Shown: positions 26,267 to 35,029, counted from the first letter of the stretch. The stretch is 64,000 nt of DNA from Qipengyuania mesophila (GCF_019711655.1 NZ_JAIGNU010000001.1:1397501-1461500); one strand, 5' to 3'. The notes: generated by a model from the sequence alone, not told the origin. Made by a program: numbers and translations.

Positions 26267-27607
26267 CTATTTCGCGCGAGCGGCAATGCTCTTGGGGCTC
26301 GTCCGGCGCAGCGTCTCGAGCGCATAATGGAGTTGGAAATCCTCGATTCCCTTCTCCTTGAGCTCGTCGGCCGTCTGCTGGAAGCGCGGATCCTCGCGCG
26401 AATCCTTCTCGACCGCATCGTCGTCGAGACCGGCCTCGTTGATCAGATGCCCGCGCAGGTCCGATTCGCGCATCAGGAAGCGCGAACGCTTGGCGAGGTC
26501 GGGATCGGAGAGCTGCGGCACCGCGATGTCGGGCTTGATCCCGCCTTCCTGCACCGAGTGGCCCGAAGGCGTGTAATAGCGCGCCGTGGTCAGCTTGAGC
26601 GCGGCATCGCGGCCGAGCGGCAGGAGCGACTGGACGCTGCCCTTGCCGAAGCTGCGTTCGCCCATAACCACCGCGCGGCGATGGTCCTGCAGCGCACCGG
26701 CGACGATTTCCGATGCCGAGGCGGAGCCGGCGTCGATCAGCACCACGATCGGCAGCCCTTCGGCGATATCGCCGCGGAACACCGTCTCGGCGTCGTAGGC
26801 GATGTTTTCGCCCCGCGCGCGGCCGCGCTGCGAGACGATGCGGCCGTCGGTGAGGAACAGGTCGGAGAGCGCAACCGCCTCGTCGAGCGAGCCGCCCGGA
26901 TTCGAACGCAGGTCGAGCACCAGGCCGTTGAGGCGACCGGTGGCCTTGCTCTTGAGGTCTTCCCACGCCGAGAAGACGTCGCTGCCGACGTCGCGCGAGA
27001 ATTCGTTGATCATGATGTGGCCGATATTGCCGTCTTCGAGCTCCCAGGTGACCGGCTCGAGCTCGATCACGCCACGGGTTACCTTGACGTCGAAAGGCTC
27101 GTCGCGACCCGGACGGAAGATGGTCAGCTGGATCGAAGTGCCTTCGCGCCCGCGCATCTGCGCAACCGATTCGTCGAGCGTCTGGTTGACGATCAACTTG
27201 CCGTCGAGATGGGTGATGAAGTCGCCCGCCTTGATGCCCGCCTTGTCGGCCGGGCTGCCGCGGAAGGGCGAAATCACCTTGACCGCACCGTCCTCGGCCA
27301 CGACCGAAAGGCCAAGGCCCGAATAATTGCCGTCGATCATCGTTTCTAGGCGCTGGAGGTCGCTGCCGTCGAGATAGCCGGAGTGCGGATCGAGCGCGGC
27401 GAGCATGCCGTCGATCATCCCGCGCATCAGCACATCGTCCTCGACCGGCTCGACATAGCTCGCCTTGATCCGCTGGTAGACCGCGAGCACCTTGGCGAAT
27501 TCGGGTCCGGCCCGGCCATCCACCTGGGCAAGACCCGCCGTCGTTGCGGGGATCAGCGCGACCGCGGTCACAAGGGCGGCCGAACGGGCCAGGGCGGCGA
27601 ACTTCAT
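26267..27607 (-). CDS. ctpA: S41 carboxy-terminal processing protease (CtpA)
   Basis: A 446-residue periplasmic serine protease. The signal peptide (MKFAALARSAALVTAVALIPA) is followed by a helical region and a PDZ domain (SGLGLSVVAEDGAVKVISPF...IKAGDFITHLDGK). The S41 core carries the catalytic serine in DAGSASASEIVAGAL and lysine in GERSFGKGSVQSLL. The C-terminal extension is charged. Such enzymes trim precursors and cell-wall hydrolases. The ATG at 27607 matches the signal peptide; AAGGAG lies upstream. It follows the EnvC-like gene, an arrangement common in proteobacteria. Confidence 0.95.
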   Translation of the reverse strand: MKFAALARSAALVTAVALIPATTAGLAQVDGRAGPEFAKVLAVYQRIKASYVEPVEDDVLMRGMIDGMLAALDPHSGYLDGSDLQRLETMIDGNYSGLGLSVVAEDGAVKVISPFRGSPADKAGIKAGDFITHLDGKLIVNQTLDESVAQMRGREGTSIQLTIFRPGRDEPFDVKVTRGVIELEPVTWELEDGNIGHIMINEFSRDVGSDVFSAWEDLKSKATGRLNGLVLDLRSNPGGSLDEAVALSDLFLTDGRIVSQRGRARGENIAYDAETVFRGDIAEGLPIVVLIDAGSASASEIVAGALQDHRRAVVMGERSFGKGSVQSLLPLGRDAALKLTTARYYTPSGHSVQEGGIKPDIAVPQLSDPDLAKRSRFLMRESDLRGHLINEAGLDDDAVEKDSREDPRFQQTADELKEKGIEDFQLHYALETLRRTSPKSIAARAK

Positions 27608-27710
27608 GGGCGAGAACTCTCCTTTGCGCGGGCGCAATCTATCGCCTGCGAGCGGTTAATGCCAGATGAGCATGGGAATTGCGGTGCGGGAAACTCTTTT
27701 CGACCGGTGC

Positions 27711-28922
27711 CTAACGCAGATGGTCGAGCGGATTGACCGGCTCGCCACCCTGCCTGAGTTCGAGCGTCACCTCGCCGCGCTGCGCGGGCGCGAGGCCGAG
27801 CGGCGATCCCGCGGTGACCTGCTGGCCGACCGCGACGTCGAGCGTGGCGAGCCCGGTGACGAGGCTCGTCCAGCCATGCGCGTGTTCGACGATCACGATC
27901 CGGCCATAGCCGCGATAGGGCCCGGCAAAGGCTATCCGCCCCGCTCCCGGCGCGACGATCTGCGCGCGCGGGCGTGCCGCGAGCGCGATTCCTGCCTGGC
28001 GCAGACCGCTGGCCTCCGCCTCGCCGAAACCGGCGGTGATCGCGCCCGCCACCGGCAGCTGGTAGCGCGCGGGTGGTTCGGTGGCGCTGGGCATGGGCTG
28101 CGGCGCTGCGGACAGGCGCGCCGCGGTCGGATCGGCCGGGCGCGGCAGCGGTCCCGGCAGCGCCGCCAGCCGTTCGCGCAGCGCGCCCGCCGCCTCGAGC
28201 CGGCCGACCAGCTGGTCGAGGTCGCGGGCCTCTTCGGAGAGCACCAGCGCGCGCTCAGCCTCGCGATCGGCGCCGCCAGCGGCCTGCTTCGCCTTGAGCC
28301 GTTCCTGTTCGGCGAGCGCGACCAGCTGGCTGCGGCGCTGACGGAGCGCCACCTCGTTGTCGCGGCGATCGGCGAGCGCCTCGCGCGCAGCGACCTCGAG
28401 CGACCTCGCCCGGTCGAGGTCGCTGCGCAACGCCGCGGTGCGCTGGCGCACCAGCGGGATCGTGCTGTCGAGCACGGCGCGAGTATAGACGAGGTCGCGC
28501 AGGCTGCCCGGCTGCAGTGCCGAGAGCGCCAGCGGGCGCCGCGACATCGCCTGGAGCGCGCCAGTCAGGCGGACCAAGGGCTTGCGCCGTTCGGCCAGCT
28601 TGCTGGCCAGTGCGCGACGCTCGCGATTGGTCAACGCGAGTTGCGCCTCGGCCGCCGCGATACCCGCCTCGGCCTGCTGGACGCGCGCCGCCAGCGCAGC
28701 GGCGGCGGCCTTCGCCTTGGTCGCCGTTTCGCGCGACCGGGCCGCCTCTTGTTCGAGCCGTTCACCGCGCGCGCGGGCATTGCGCTGCTGCTGGCGGGCG
28801 ACAGCGAGGGCATCGCGCGCATCCTCGGGCGTGTCGAATCCAGCCGGAACCTGCGCGAGCGCGGGCAGGCCGAGCAGGGCTGCGGCGACCAGTCCGGCGA
28901 TAGCGGCGCGGCTACGGTTCAT
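27711..28922 (-). CDS. EnvC-like murein hydrolase activator with degenerate LytM domain
   Basis: This 403-residue exported protein has a signal peptide (MNRSRAAIAGLVAAALLGLPALAQ). A long coiled-coil region runs through residues ~35-250, rich in Ala, Arg, Glu and Gln, and a C-terminal LytM/M23 fold follows. The zinc ligands are missing: the HxxxD site reads SGLRQAGIALAA, and the HLHFE site reads GEVTLELRQGG. It is therefore expected to activate an amidase at the division site rather than cut peptidoglycan itself. It lies 18 bases after rlmH and upstream of ctpA. Confidence 0.88.
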   Translation of the reverse strand: MNRSRAAIAGLVAAALLGLPALAQVPAGFDTPEDARDALAVARQQQRNARARGERLEQEAARSRETATKAKAAAAALAARVQQAEAGIAAAEAQLALTNRERRALASKLAERRKPLVRLTGALQAMSRRPLALSALQPGSLRDLVYTRAVLDSTIPLVRQRTAALRSDLDRARSLEVAAREALADRRDNEVALRQRRSQLVALAEQERLKAKQAAGGADREAERALVLSEEARDLDQLVGRLEAAGALRERLAALPGPLPRPADPTAARLSAAPQPMPSATEPPARYQLPVAGAITAGFGEAEASGLRQAGIALAARPRAQIVAPGAGRIAFAGPYRGYGRIVIVEHAHGWTSLVTGLATLDVAVGQQVTAGSPLGLAPAQRGEVTLELRQGGEPVNPLDHLR

Positions 28923-28940
28923 GCCCGCATTCCTGCCCGA

Positions 28941-29363
28941 TCAGCCGCTGCGATGATAGGGGTGGCCGGCGATTATCGTCGTCGCGCGATAGAGCTGCTC
29001 GGCGAGCATGGCGCGGGCGAGCAGGTGCGGCCAGGTGGCCTTGCCGAAGGCGAGCAGCAGGTCGGCTTCGGCGCGCTCCTCTTGCGAATGGCCATCGGCG
29101 GCGCCGAGCACGAAGCGGCATTCGCGCATCCCGTCGTCGCGCCACCGGCAGAGGATTTCGGCGAGTTTCTCGGACGACAGATCCTTGCCACGCTCGTCGA
29201 GCAAGACGGTCTTGCAGGGCATTTGCGGTTCGGGAATGCGCCCTCCCGTCTCCGGCAGCTCGGTGAATTTCACCGGCCAGGTCAGGCGCTTCTCATAGCG
29301 CGCGACCAGATCAGCCTCGGGCGAGCGGGCGATCTTTCCGCGAGCGATGACGTGGAGGAGAAT
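28941..29363 (-). CDS. rlmH: 23S rRNA (pseudouridine1915-N3)-methyltransferase RlmH, apparent AUU start
   Basis: RlmH is a SPOUT methyltransferase acting on m3-psi-1915 in helix 69 of 70S ribosomes. The SAM-knot region FVLGAADGHSQEER and the C-terminal LAEQLYRATTIIAGHPYHRSG are clear. The conserved N-terminus LLHVIARGKIARSPEADL lies upstream of every ATG, GTG or TTG in frame. The only canonical start downstream, GTG 29273, would remove 30 conserved residues. Upstream the frame runs back to a stop at ~29436 without a start codon. An ATT at 29361-29363 is placed exactly where Met belongs, and AAAGGA stands six bases before it. From there the protein is 140 residues, the family size. Confidence 0.9.
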   Translation of the reverse strand: MLLHVIARGKIARSPEADLVARYEKRLTWPVKFTELPETGGRIPEPQMPCKTVLLDERGKDLSSEKLAEILCRWRDDGMRECRFVLGAADGHSQEERAEADLLLAFGKATWPHLLARAMLAEQLYRATTIIAGHPYHRSG

Positions 29364-29475
29364 CGGAAATCCTTTGCGAACTGCAGACGAGGCGGCGCGA
29401 TGCCCACCCGCAGCATGCGCAGCAGTGCTGCGCGATCAGCGAAGACGCAGCCACATGGGCGGCTGCGAGAAACCG

Positions 29476-29895
29476 TTACGCCCGACCGGCCACCGGCGGC
29501 GCGTCGCCAAACGCCCACATGCGCTCGAGATTGTAGAAGCTGCGCACTTCGGGGCGGAACAGGTGGACGACCACGTCGCCCGCGTCGAGCAGCACCCAGT
29601 CGGCGGCCGGAAGCCCTTCGAGCTTCACCGGACCGAAGCCGGCCTGCTTGATCTTCTCGGCGAGTTTCTGCGCCATGGCGGCGACCTGGCGGGTCGAGCG
29701 GCCCGAGGCGATCACCATGTGGTCGGCGATCGAGCTCTTGCCCTCGAGATCGATGGTCACGACCTCCTGCGCCTGGTCGTCGTCGAGTTGCTGCAGCACG
29801 AGCGTGAGCAGCGGGTCTGTGCTTGCGTCAGCCAAGGTGATCACCTGGGCCGAAGCGGTCCCGGCAGCGGCCGGGCTGGTTTGCGCCTGCGTCAT
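29476..29895 (-). CDS. rsfS: Ribosomal silencing factor RsfS
   Basis: RsfS binds uL14 on the 50S subunit and blocks subunit joining in stationary phase. The 139-residue protein has a short alanine/threonine-rich N-terminus, then the domain core: LQQLDDDQAQEVVTIDLEGK, SSIADHMVIASGRSTRQV, GLPAADWVLLDAGDVVVHLF and EVRSFYNLERMWA. ATG 29895 is chosen; the frame runs back to a TTG at 29946 without added homology. It lies between nadD and rlmH, the classic neighbourhood. Confidence 0.95.
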   Translation of the reverse strand: MTQAQTSPAAAGTASAQVITLADASTDPLLTLVLQQLDDDQAQEVVTIDLEGKSSIADHMVIASGRSTRQVAAMAQKLAEKIKQAGFGPVKLEGLPAADWVLLDAGDVVVHLFRPEVRSFYNLERMWAFGDAPPVAGRA

Positions 29896-29952
29896 AGGCG
29901 GATTCGATACTCCTGGATTGAGAGGCTTGGACCATGCGAGGACCAACGCGCA

Positions 29953-30615
29953 TCATGGCGCGGTGGTTTCCTCCCCCGACGAGATCGATCGATGCGTCAG
30001 CTGGTCCCTCGGAGGCGGTCCGGCGTAGCGTAAGGCCCAGTCGGGATCGGCGCGGCGAATGGCCGTGGCCGATCTTTCATCTGGATCAAAACGCAATGTC
30101 ACCAGTGCCGGTGCGCTCCATTCGCCCCTGTTCACGAAACTGGACAGCGGCACCGAAAAGCGCCTCAGCCAGGCCATCGCGGGGCTCGCGACGGCAGCAC
30201 CATCATAGCCGGGCCGCGCGATCACCGCAATCGGCATACTGCGCGCAATTCCCCGCCAGTCCCTCCAGCGGTGCAACTGGGCGAGATTGTCCGCACCCAT
30301 GAGCCAGACGAACTCCCGCTTGGGATAGCGGCGCTGGAGCAAGGCGAGCGTGTCCACCGTGTAGCGCGTCCCCAGCTCGCGCTCGATCGCGGTGACCCGG
30401 ATCGGGGCGCGCCGCGCCTGCTCCATCGCCGAGCGCACCCGCGCGGCCAGCGGCGCCATGCCCTGGCGGGGCTTGAGCGGGTTGCCGGGCGAGACGAGCC
30501 ACCAGATTTCGTCGAGTTCGAGCGCGCGCAGAGCGAAGAGCGAGATCCGTCGATGCCCGCCATGCGCCGGATTGAAACTGCCGCCGAGCAGACCGATTCG
30601 CGGCCCCCGCCTCAT
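29953..30615 (-). CDS. nadD: Nicotinate-nucleotide adenylyltransferase NadD
   Basis: NadD converts nicotinate mononucleotide to deamido-NAD in NAD synthesis. The 220-residue product has the nucleotidyltransferase loop IGLLGGSFNPAHGGHRRIS, with the HxGH motif. It continues with DEIWWLVSPGNPLKP, TRYTVDTLALLQRRYP and FVWLMGADNLAQLHRW. The C-terminal ISxTxIR segment is altered to DERSATAIRRA. The ATG at 30615 gives the usual start. It is the first gene of the long leftward cluster reaching coq7. Confidence 0.94.
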   Translation of the reverse strand: MRRGPRIGLLGGSFNPAHGGHRRISLFALRALELDEIWWLVSPGNPLKPRQGMAPLAARVRSAMEQARRAPIRVTAIERELGTRYTVDTLALLQRRYPKREFVWLMGADNLAQLHRWRDWRGIARSMPIAVIARPGYDGAAVASPAMAWLRRFSVPLSSFVNRGEWSAPALVTLRFDPDERSATAIRRADPDWALRYAGPPPRDQLTHRSISSGEETTAP

Positions 30616-30870
30616 CGAACCGCACATTCCGGGAATTTGTCGTTTTTATACAATGGCTTGAAAGGCACCCGCGCAAGGAAACGCAAGCTATTATAAAACC
30701 ACGACTTAATCTCCAGTTCCCGAGTGGATTCAAAAATTATCCGATTTTGAAACGACTCGTCCCGTCGATCCTTCGACTCATGGATTCTGCGGGAACCGAG
30801 ATTCGATTTCACAAGCAACCTTTGTTAGCGCAACGCCCCGGGACGTTAAGACCATAAGGGACGGGTCGTT
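30616..30870. other. 255-base AT-richer gap between divergent nadD and the M23 gene
   Basis: This gap is visibly richer in A/T than its flanks and must hold two divergent promoters. A TATAAA-like element in the minus direction lies near 30650, but no -35 at good spacing could be matched. A 68-codon minus-strand ORF here has poor codon character and is not called. I see no RNA gene or clear hairpin. Confidence 0.5.
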
Positions 30871-32028
30871 TTGAGCAATCACATTGGCGCCAATGGCTGG
30901 GGGAGCCGTATGCGCAGCTGGTTCCCGGATCGCGAGTTCTTCATGCGATCCGAAGGCCAGGTTCGTTTCATCACCATTTCCTCGCGGGTGCAGATAACCG
31001 CTGCGGCGATCGCCGTAGCGGTTCTCGTCGTCTGGGCGCTTTCGATGGCGGTGGCCGGCTGGACGCAGTATCGCGCGACGGCGGATCGCCTGTCGCTGCT
31101 CGACCGCGAAGCCAAGGTCGCCACGGCGACCGAGCGCGTGAACGCCTATCGCGACGATATCGACGCGGTCGCGACCGATCTCGTCAAGCGCCAGGAATTC
31201 ATCGAGAGCATGATGGATGTCATGCCCGACGACGTGAAGTCGATCGAGAACGTCAGCGATTCCTCGGGTGAAGCTGCCGCCACCGTCGACAAGGTGAGCC
31301 TCGCGATTCCCGAAGCCGCGACCCTCGCCAAGATCGAGGCTCGCCAGCTCGCCTTCGTCGAAGGCCTGACCCGCTATGCCGACTGGCGCTCGCAGCGCGC
31401 CTCCGCCGCGCTCAAGAAGCTCGGCCTCAACCCCGACAGCATGATCCGCAATGCCGACCGCAGCGCGATGGGTGGTCCGCTCGAAAAGCTGAGCACCGAT
31501 GCCGACGGCGGTATCGATCCGCGCTTCGAGCGCCTCGGCCTGTCGATCGCACGGATGGATGCGCTCGAACGCGGGCTCGCCGGCGTGCCGCAGGTCGCCC
31601 CCGCCAAGGTCGAAATGGTCACCTCGAGCTACGGCTATCGCCGCGATCCCTTCACCGGCGCCGGCGCCATGCACAAGGGTCTCGACTTCCGTGGGCCCGT
31701 GGGCGCACCGATCTTCGCCGCCGCCAAGGGCCGCGTCAGCTTTGTCGGCCGTCGCTCGGGCTACGGCAATGTCGTCGAGATCAGCCATGGCAACGGGCTG
31801 ATGACCCGCTACGCGCATATGTCGAAATTCGCCGCCAAGGTCGGTCAGTCGGTCGAGGCCGGCCAGACGATCGGCGCGATCGGCTCGACCGGTCGCTCGA
31901 CCGGCCCGCACCTCCATTTCGAAGTGCGCATCAACAATCGCGCGGTGAACCCGCGTACCTTCCTGGAGACCGCTCCCAATGTTCTCGAAGAAATCCGGCG
32001 AGCTCCCCACCTCGCCTCAACCAAGTAA
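30871..32028 (+). CDS. M23 (LytM) peptidoglycan endopeptidase, membrane-anchored
   Basis: A 385-residue protein. After ~40 cytosolic residues a single membrane helix (ITAAAIAVAVLVVWALSMAVAG) anchors it, followed by a periplasmic helical region and a C-terminal zinc metallopeptidase domain. Ligands are present: HKGLDFRG (HxxxD) and GPHLHFEVRIN (HxH). It is therefore probably catalytic. The start is a TTG at 30871. The bactofilin gene overlaps its last 50 bases. M23-bactofilin pairs shape cells in other bacteria by localising wall cutting. Confidence 0.92.
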   Translation: MSNHIGANGWGSRMRSWFPDREFFMRSEGQVRFITISSRVQITAAAIAVAVLVVWALSMAVAGWTQYRATADRLSLLDREAKVATATERVNAYRDDIDAVATDLVKRQEFIESMMDVMPDDVKSIENVSDSSGEAAATVDKVSLAIPEAATLAKIEARQLAFVEGLTRYADWRSQRASAALKKLGLNPDSMIRNADRSAMGGPLEKLSTDADGGIDPRFERLGLSIARMDALERGLAGVPQVAPAKVEMVTSSYGYRRDPFTGAGAMHKGLDFRGPVGAPIFAAAKGRVSFVGRRSGYGNVVEISHGNGLMTRYAHMSKFAAKVGQSVEAGQTIGAIGSTGRSTGPHLHFEVRINNRAVNPRTFLETAPNVLEEIRRAPHLASTK

Positions 32029-32428
32029 TCCGGGACGCGATCGTATGGCCAGCAAGAGCAATTCGACCTTCTCCGTCCTCGGTTCGGATCTTTCGATCAC
32101 CGGCGACATCGTGGCTTCGGCCGACCTACATATCGACGGCAGCGTCGAAGGCGACATCGCCTGCTCGTCCCTCGTCCAGGGCGAAACGAGTACCGTCAAG
32201 GGCGCGATCAAAGCAGAAACCGCGCGTCTCGCGGGCACGGTCGAGGGTTCGATCACCGCGCGCGAACTGGTCATCCTCAAGAGCGCCAAGATCACCGGCG
32301 ACGTGTTCTACGACGCGCTGACGATCGAACAGGGCGCGCAGGTCGAAGGCCGCTTCGCCCATCGCGACGCCAAGCCCAAGGCCGCCGCGAGCGCCGCGGC
32401 CAAGCCGGAGCTCACCGTAGCCGGCTGA
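31979..32428 (+). CDS. Bactofilin (polymer-forming cytoskeletal protein)
   Basis: A 149-residue bactofilin. The right-handed beta-helix repeats run from STFSVLGSDLSITGDIVASA through LHIDGSVEGDIACSS to TIEQGAQVEGRFAHRD. The short N-terminus MFSKKSGEL and Ala/Lys-rich tail are disordered. The ATG at 31979 has GGAG nine bases before it and matches the usual MFxKK start; an ATG at 32045 would drop it. The overlap with the M23 gene implies coupled expression, and the pair probably form a morphogenetic unit. A terminator follows. Confidence 0.92.
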   Translation: MFSKKSGELPTSPQPSNPGRDRMASKSNSTFSVLGSDLSITGDIVASADLHIDGSVEGDIACSSLVQGETSTVKGAIKAETARLAGTVEGSITARELVILKSAKITGDVFYDALTIEQGAQVEGRFAHRDAKPKAAASAAAKPELTVAG

Positions 32429-32450
32429 CCGGGTTTCGACCGGACATGGG

Positions 32451-32490
32451 AAAGGCCGCCCGCACCTTGGTGCCGGCGGCCTTTTCTCTT
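32451..32490 (+). terminator. Terminator after bactofilin
   Basis: A stem pairs 32454-32460 with 32475-32481, extended inward by GCACC/GGTGC across one mismatch, and is followed by TTTTCTCTT. On the other strand a short T run could also serve the converging acyl-CoA ligase gene. Confidence 0.8.
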
Positions 32491-32527
32491 GAGGGCCGGA
32501 AATAAGATCCGGCGCGAATTTCGCATT

Positions 32528-34201
32528 TCAGTCCTGCAGCTCGGCGCGCAGCGCCTTGCGGTCGAGCTTGCCGATCATCGTCTTGGGCAGCTCGCTGCGA
32601 ATCACGACTTCCCCGGCCCGCTCGTGCTTGCCGACGCGGGCGTTGAGCCAGGTCTTGAGTTCCTCGCCGGTGGCCGCCCCTTCCGCATTCAGCGTGACAT
32701 AGGCCACCGGAATCTCGCCGTGATAGGCGTCGGGGCGGCCGATCACGAGCGCTTCCTTCACTGCCGGATGGTTGAGCAGCACGTCCTCGACCTGGCTCGG
32801 GAAGACCTTGAAGCCGCCGACCGCGATCATGTCCTTGATCCGGTCGACGATCTCGAGAAAGCCGTCCTCGTCCAGAGTGGCGACATCGCCGGTGCGCAGC
32901 CAGCGCTTGCCGCGATGCTCGACGAAGACCTCCTTGGTCGCCTCGGGACGGTTCCAATAGCCCTGCATCATCTGCGGGCCGTGGAGCGCGAGCTCGCCCG
33001 GAACGCCATCGGGGACGATGACCGTCGGGTCCTCCTTGTCGAGCAGCAGCACCTCGGTCCGCGCCACGACCTGGCCAATGGTGCCCCGCTTGCGCATGCC
33101 CTGGTAGGGGTTTGCCGAGACCACGCCCGAACTCTCTGTCAGGCCGTAACCCTCGACCAGCCGCACGCCGGTCGCCGCCTCGAACTTCTCGCGCAGGGGA
33201 CCGGGCAGCGGCGCACCGCCCGAGATGCACACCTTGAGCGTCGCGAGATCGGTCTTCGCGAGATCGGGATGGTCGAGCAACGCCTGGAACATGGTCGGTA
33301 CACCGGGAAAGCCGGTCGCGCCGTATGTCTCGATCGTCTGCAGCACCTGCTTCGTCTCGAAACGCGGGACCATCGCAATCGACGCCCCCGTCACCACTGC
33401 ATGGTTGAGCAGGGCGGTGTTGGCGAAAACGTGGAAGAAGGGCAGCGCACCCATGAACACCTCGCCCGCGGGATCGCCAAAGGGATTGAGCCCGGCGGTC
33501 TGCTGCGCGTTTATCGATAGGTTCGCATGGGTGAGCATGGCACCCTTGGGCGTGCCCGTGGTGCCACCGGTATATTGCAAAAGCGCGAGCGATTGCGCGT
33601 CCACAGCCGGCAAGGTCTCGCCTGCGCGCGCGCCCTCCTCGAGCAGCGCGTCCCATCGCAGCGTATCCGCGCCGTAGCCGACCCTGGCGACCTGGCTGCG
33701 CTTGAACAGCCGGAGGGCGAGGCCCTTTACCTTCGGCAGCATCTGCGACAGCGAGCTGACGACCAGCGTTTCCAGCGCCGAGCCGTGCAGAACCTTCTCG
33801 GCGGTCGCATAGAGCGCGGGAACGTCGACGGTGACGAGCAGCCGGGTGCCCGAATCTGCAACCTGGTGCGCGAGTTCCTCGACCGAATAAAGCGGCGAGA
33901 AATTGACGACTACGGCGCCCGCCATCATCGCCCCGTAATAGGCCGCAACGTAGCTCGGCACGTTGGGCAGGAACAGGCCGACGCGGTCGCCCGGCGCTAT
34001 CCCTCGTGCGACGAGCGCACGGGCGAAGGCCTGCGCATCGCGCAGCATCTCGGCGTAGGTATAGGTCCGCCCGAGAAACTGCAGCAGCGGCGCGTCGGGG
34101 GTCCGGCCAGCGGTCCGTGCGAGCATGTCGCCCAGCGCCATCGCGTCGAAGTTGGTGTCCCACGGCACCGGGTGGTGGTTCGGCAGCCTGCTTACATCCA
34201 T
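32528..34201 (-). CDS. Long-chain-fatty-acid-CoA ligase (FadD-type)
   Basis: This 557-residue AMP-forming ligase of the ANL superfamily has the AMP-binding loop LLQYTGGTTGTPKGAMLTHAN near residues 208-228. It continues with VEGYGLTESSGVV, HGPQMMQGYWNRPE, LRTGDVATLDEDGFLEIVDR, DMIAVGGFKVFPSQVE, and the catalytic lysine region KTMIGKLDRKALR at the C-terminus. It activates fatty acids to acyl-CoAs for beta-oxidation, and would feed the acyl-CoA dehydrogenase and EtfAB encoded elsewhere in the window. It is monocistronic. Exact chain length is not predictable. Confidence 0.92.
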   Translation of the reverse strand: MDVSRLPNHHPVPWDTNFDAMALGDMLARTAGRTPDAPLLQFLGRTYTYAEMLRDAQAFARALVARGIAPGDRVGLFLPNVPSYVAAYYGAMMAGAVVVNFSPLYSVEELAHQVADSGTRLLVTVDVPALYATAEKVLHGSALETLVVSSLSQMLPKVKGLALRLFKRSQVARVGYGADTLRWDALLEEGARAGETLPAVDAQSLALLQYTGGTTGTPKGAMLTHANLSINAQQTAGLNPFGDPAGEVFMGALPFFHVFANTALLNHAVVTGASIAMVPRFETKQVLQTIETYGATGFPGVPTMFQALLDHPDLAKTDLATLKVCISGGAPLPGPLREKFEAATGVRLVEGYGLTESSGVVSANPYQGMRKRGTIGQVVARTEVLLLDKEDPTVIVPDGVPGELALHGPQMMQGYWNRPEATKEVFVEHRGKRWLRTGDVATLDEDGFLEIVDRIKDMIAVGGFKVFPSQVEDVLLNHPAVKEALVIGRPDAYHGEIPVAYVTLNAEGAATGEELKTWLNARVGKHERAGEVVIRSELPKTMIGKLDRKALRAELQD

Positions 34202-34236
34202 GTCAGTAGACTTGGCCCTTTATCGCTGAAACGCAA

Positions 34237-34271
34237 GCAAAAAGGCGGGAGAAGCCCGCGCTTCCCCCGCC
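34237..34271 (-). terminator. Terminator of trcR
   Basis: On the minus strand, a 12-bp stem with one mismatch (34260-34271 with 34244-34255) is followed by TTTTTTGC. It lies 27 bases beyond the trcR stop. Confidence 0.85.
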
Positions 34272-34297
34272 CCGAATTGCGTCGTCCTGCGAACCGC

Positions 34298-35029
34298 TCA
34301 GGCTTCGTCGGTCGCCCCGGTTTCGCCGGCTTCTTCGGCGGCGCGCTTCGCTTCGAGCCAGGCAGCGGCTTCGGCCTCCTGCGCGGCTTCGGCGGCGGCC
34401 TTTTCATTGGCGTCGCGCTCGGCGCGCAGTTCCTCGATCAGCTTCTCGCGATCGCTGGTGCCGCTGGCGGCGACCGGGGCGTCCTCGCCCTCTTCGCTCA
34501 CCGGCAGGTTCTTGGCGGCCTTGGCGACCACCGCGTCGAGTTCGCGCTGCGAACACAGGCCCAGCGTGACCGGGTCCTTGGGCTGGATGTTCTGGATGTT
34601 CCAGTGGCTGCGCTCGCGGATCGCGGTGATCGTGTTGCGCGTGGTGCCGATCAGCTTGCCGATCTGGGCATCGGAGATTTCCGGGTGGTTGCGCAGGATC
34701 CATGCGATGCCGTCGGGCTTGTCCTGGCGCTTCGATACCGGCGTGTAGCGCGGCCCCTTGGTGCGGCTGACCGCGACCGGCGCGCGCTGCATCTTGAGCC
34801 GATAGTCGGGATCGGCCTGGCCCTTCTCGATTTCCGCCTGCGTCAGTTCGCCCGAATGCACCGGGTCGCGACCGGTATATTTGCTGCCCGCGAGATCGTC
34901 GGCCATCGCCTGGACTTCGAGGATATGAAGACCGCAGAATTCGGCAATCTGCTCGAACGACAGGCCGGTGTTGTCGACCAGCCAGGTAGCGGTCGCATGC
35001 GGCATCAGCGGTTTGGGTTGGTCGGCCAT
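34298..35029 (-). CDS. trcR: Cell-cycle transcriptional regulator TrcR (DUF1013)
   Basis: A 243-residue alphaproteobacterial DUF1013 protein. Features are an N-terminal helix-turn-helix-like LMPHATATWLVDNTGLSF followed by EQIAEFCGLHILEVQAMADD, a middle GIAWILRNHPEISDAQIGKL and IGTTRNTITAIRERSHWN (a second helix-turn-helix), and LCSQRELDAVVAKA. The tail is an Ala/Glu-rich helix. TrcR has been linked to cell-cycle transcription in the class. The ATG at 35029 is preferred over a frame reaching 35248, since MADQPKPLMPHATA is the conserved start. Confidence 0.92.
   Translation of the reverse strand: MADQPKPLMPHATATWLVDNTGLSFEQIAEFCGLHILEVQAMADDLAGSKYTGRDPVHSGELTQAEIEKGQADPDYRLKMQRAPVAVSRTKGPRYTPVSKRQDKPDGIAWILRNHPEISDAQIGKLIGTTRNTITAIRERSHWNIQNIQPKDPVTLGLCSQRELDAVVAKAAKNLPVSEEGEDAPVAASGTSDREKLIEELRAERDANEKAAAEAAQEAEAAAWLEAKRAAEEAGETGATDEA

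Noticed and set aside
24473..27349. 958-codon plus-strand ORF across wecB, the exported protein, coq7, dsbB and ctpA
   Set aside because: It runs antisense through five recognised genes, so it cannot be a real long gene.
29282..29518. 78-codon minus-strand ORF overlapping the start of rlmH
   Set aside because: It is in a different frame from rlmH and covers the rlmH ribosome site. The sequence is basic and low in complexity, as in shadow frames, and it does not supply the missing rlmH start.
30612..30818. 68-codon minus-strand ORF between nadD and the M23 gene
   Set aside because: TTG start, no ribosome site, codons lack the strong GC third-position bias of neighbours, and it lies in an AT-rich promoter gap.
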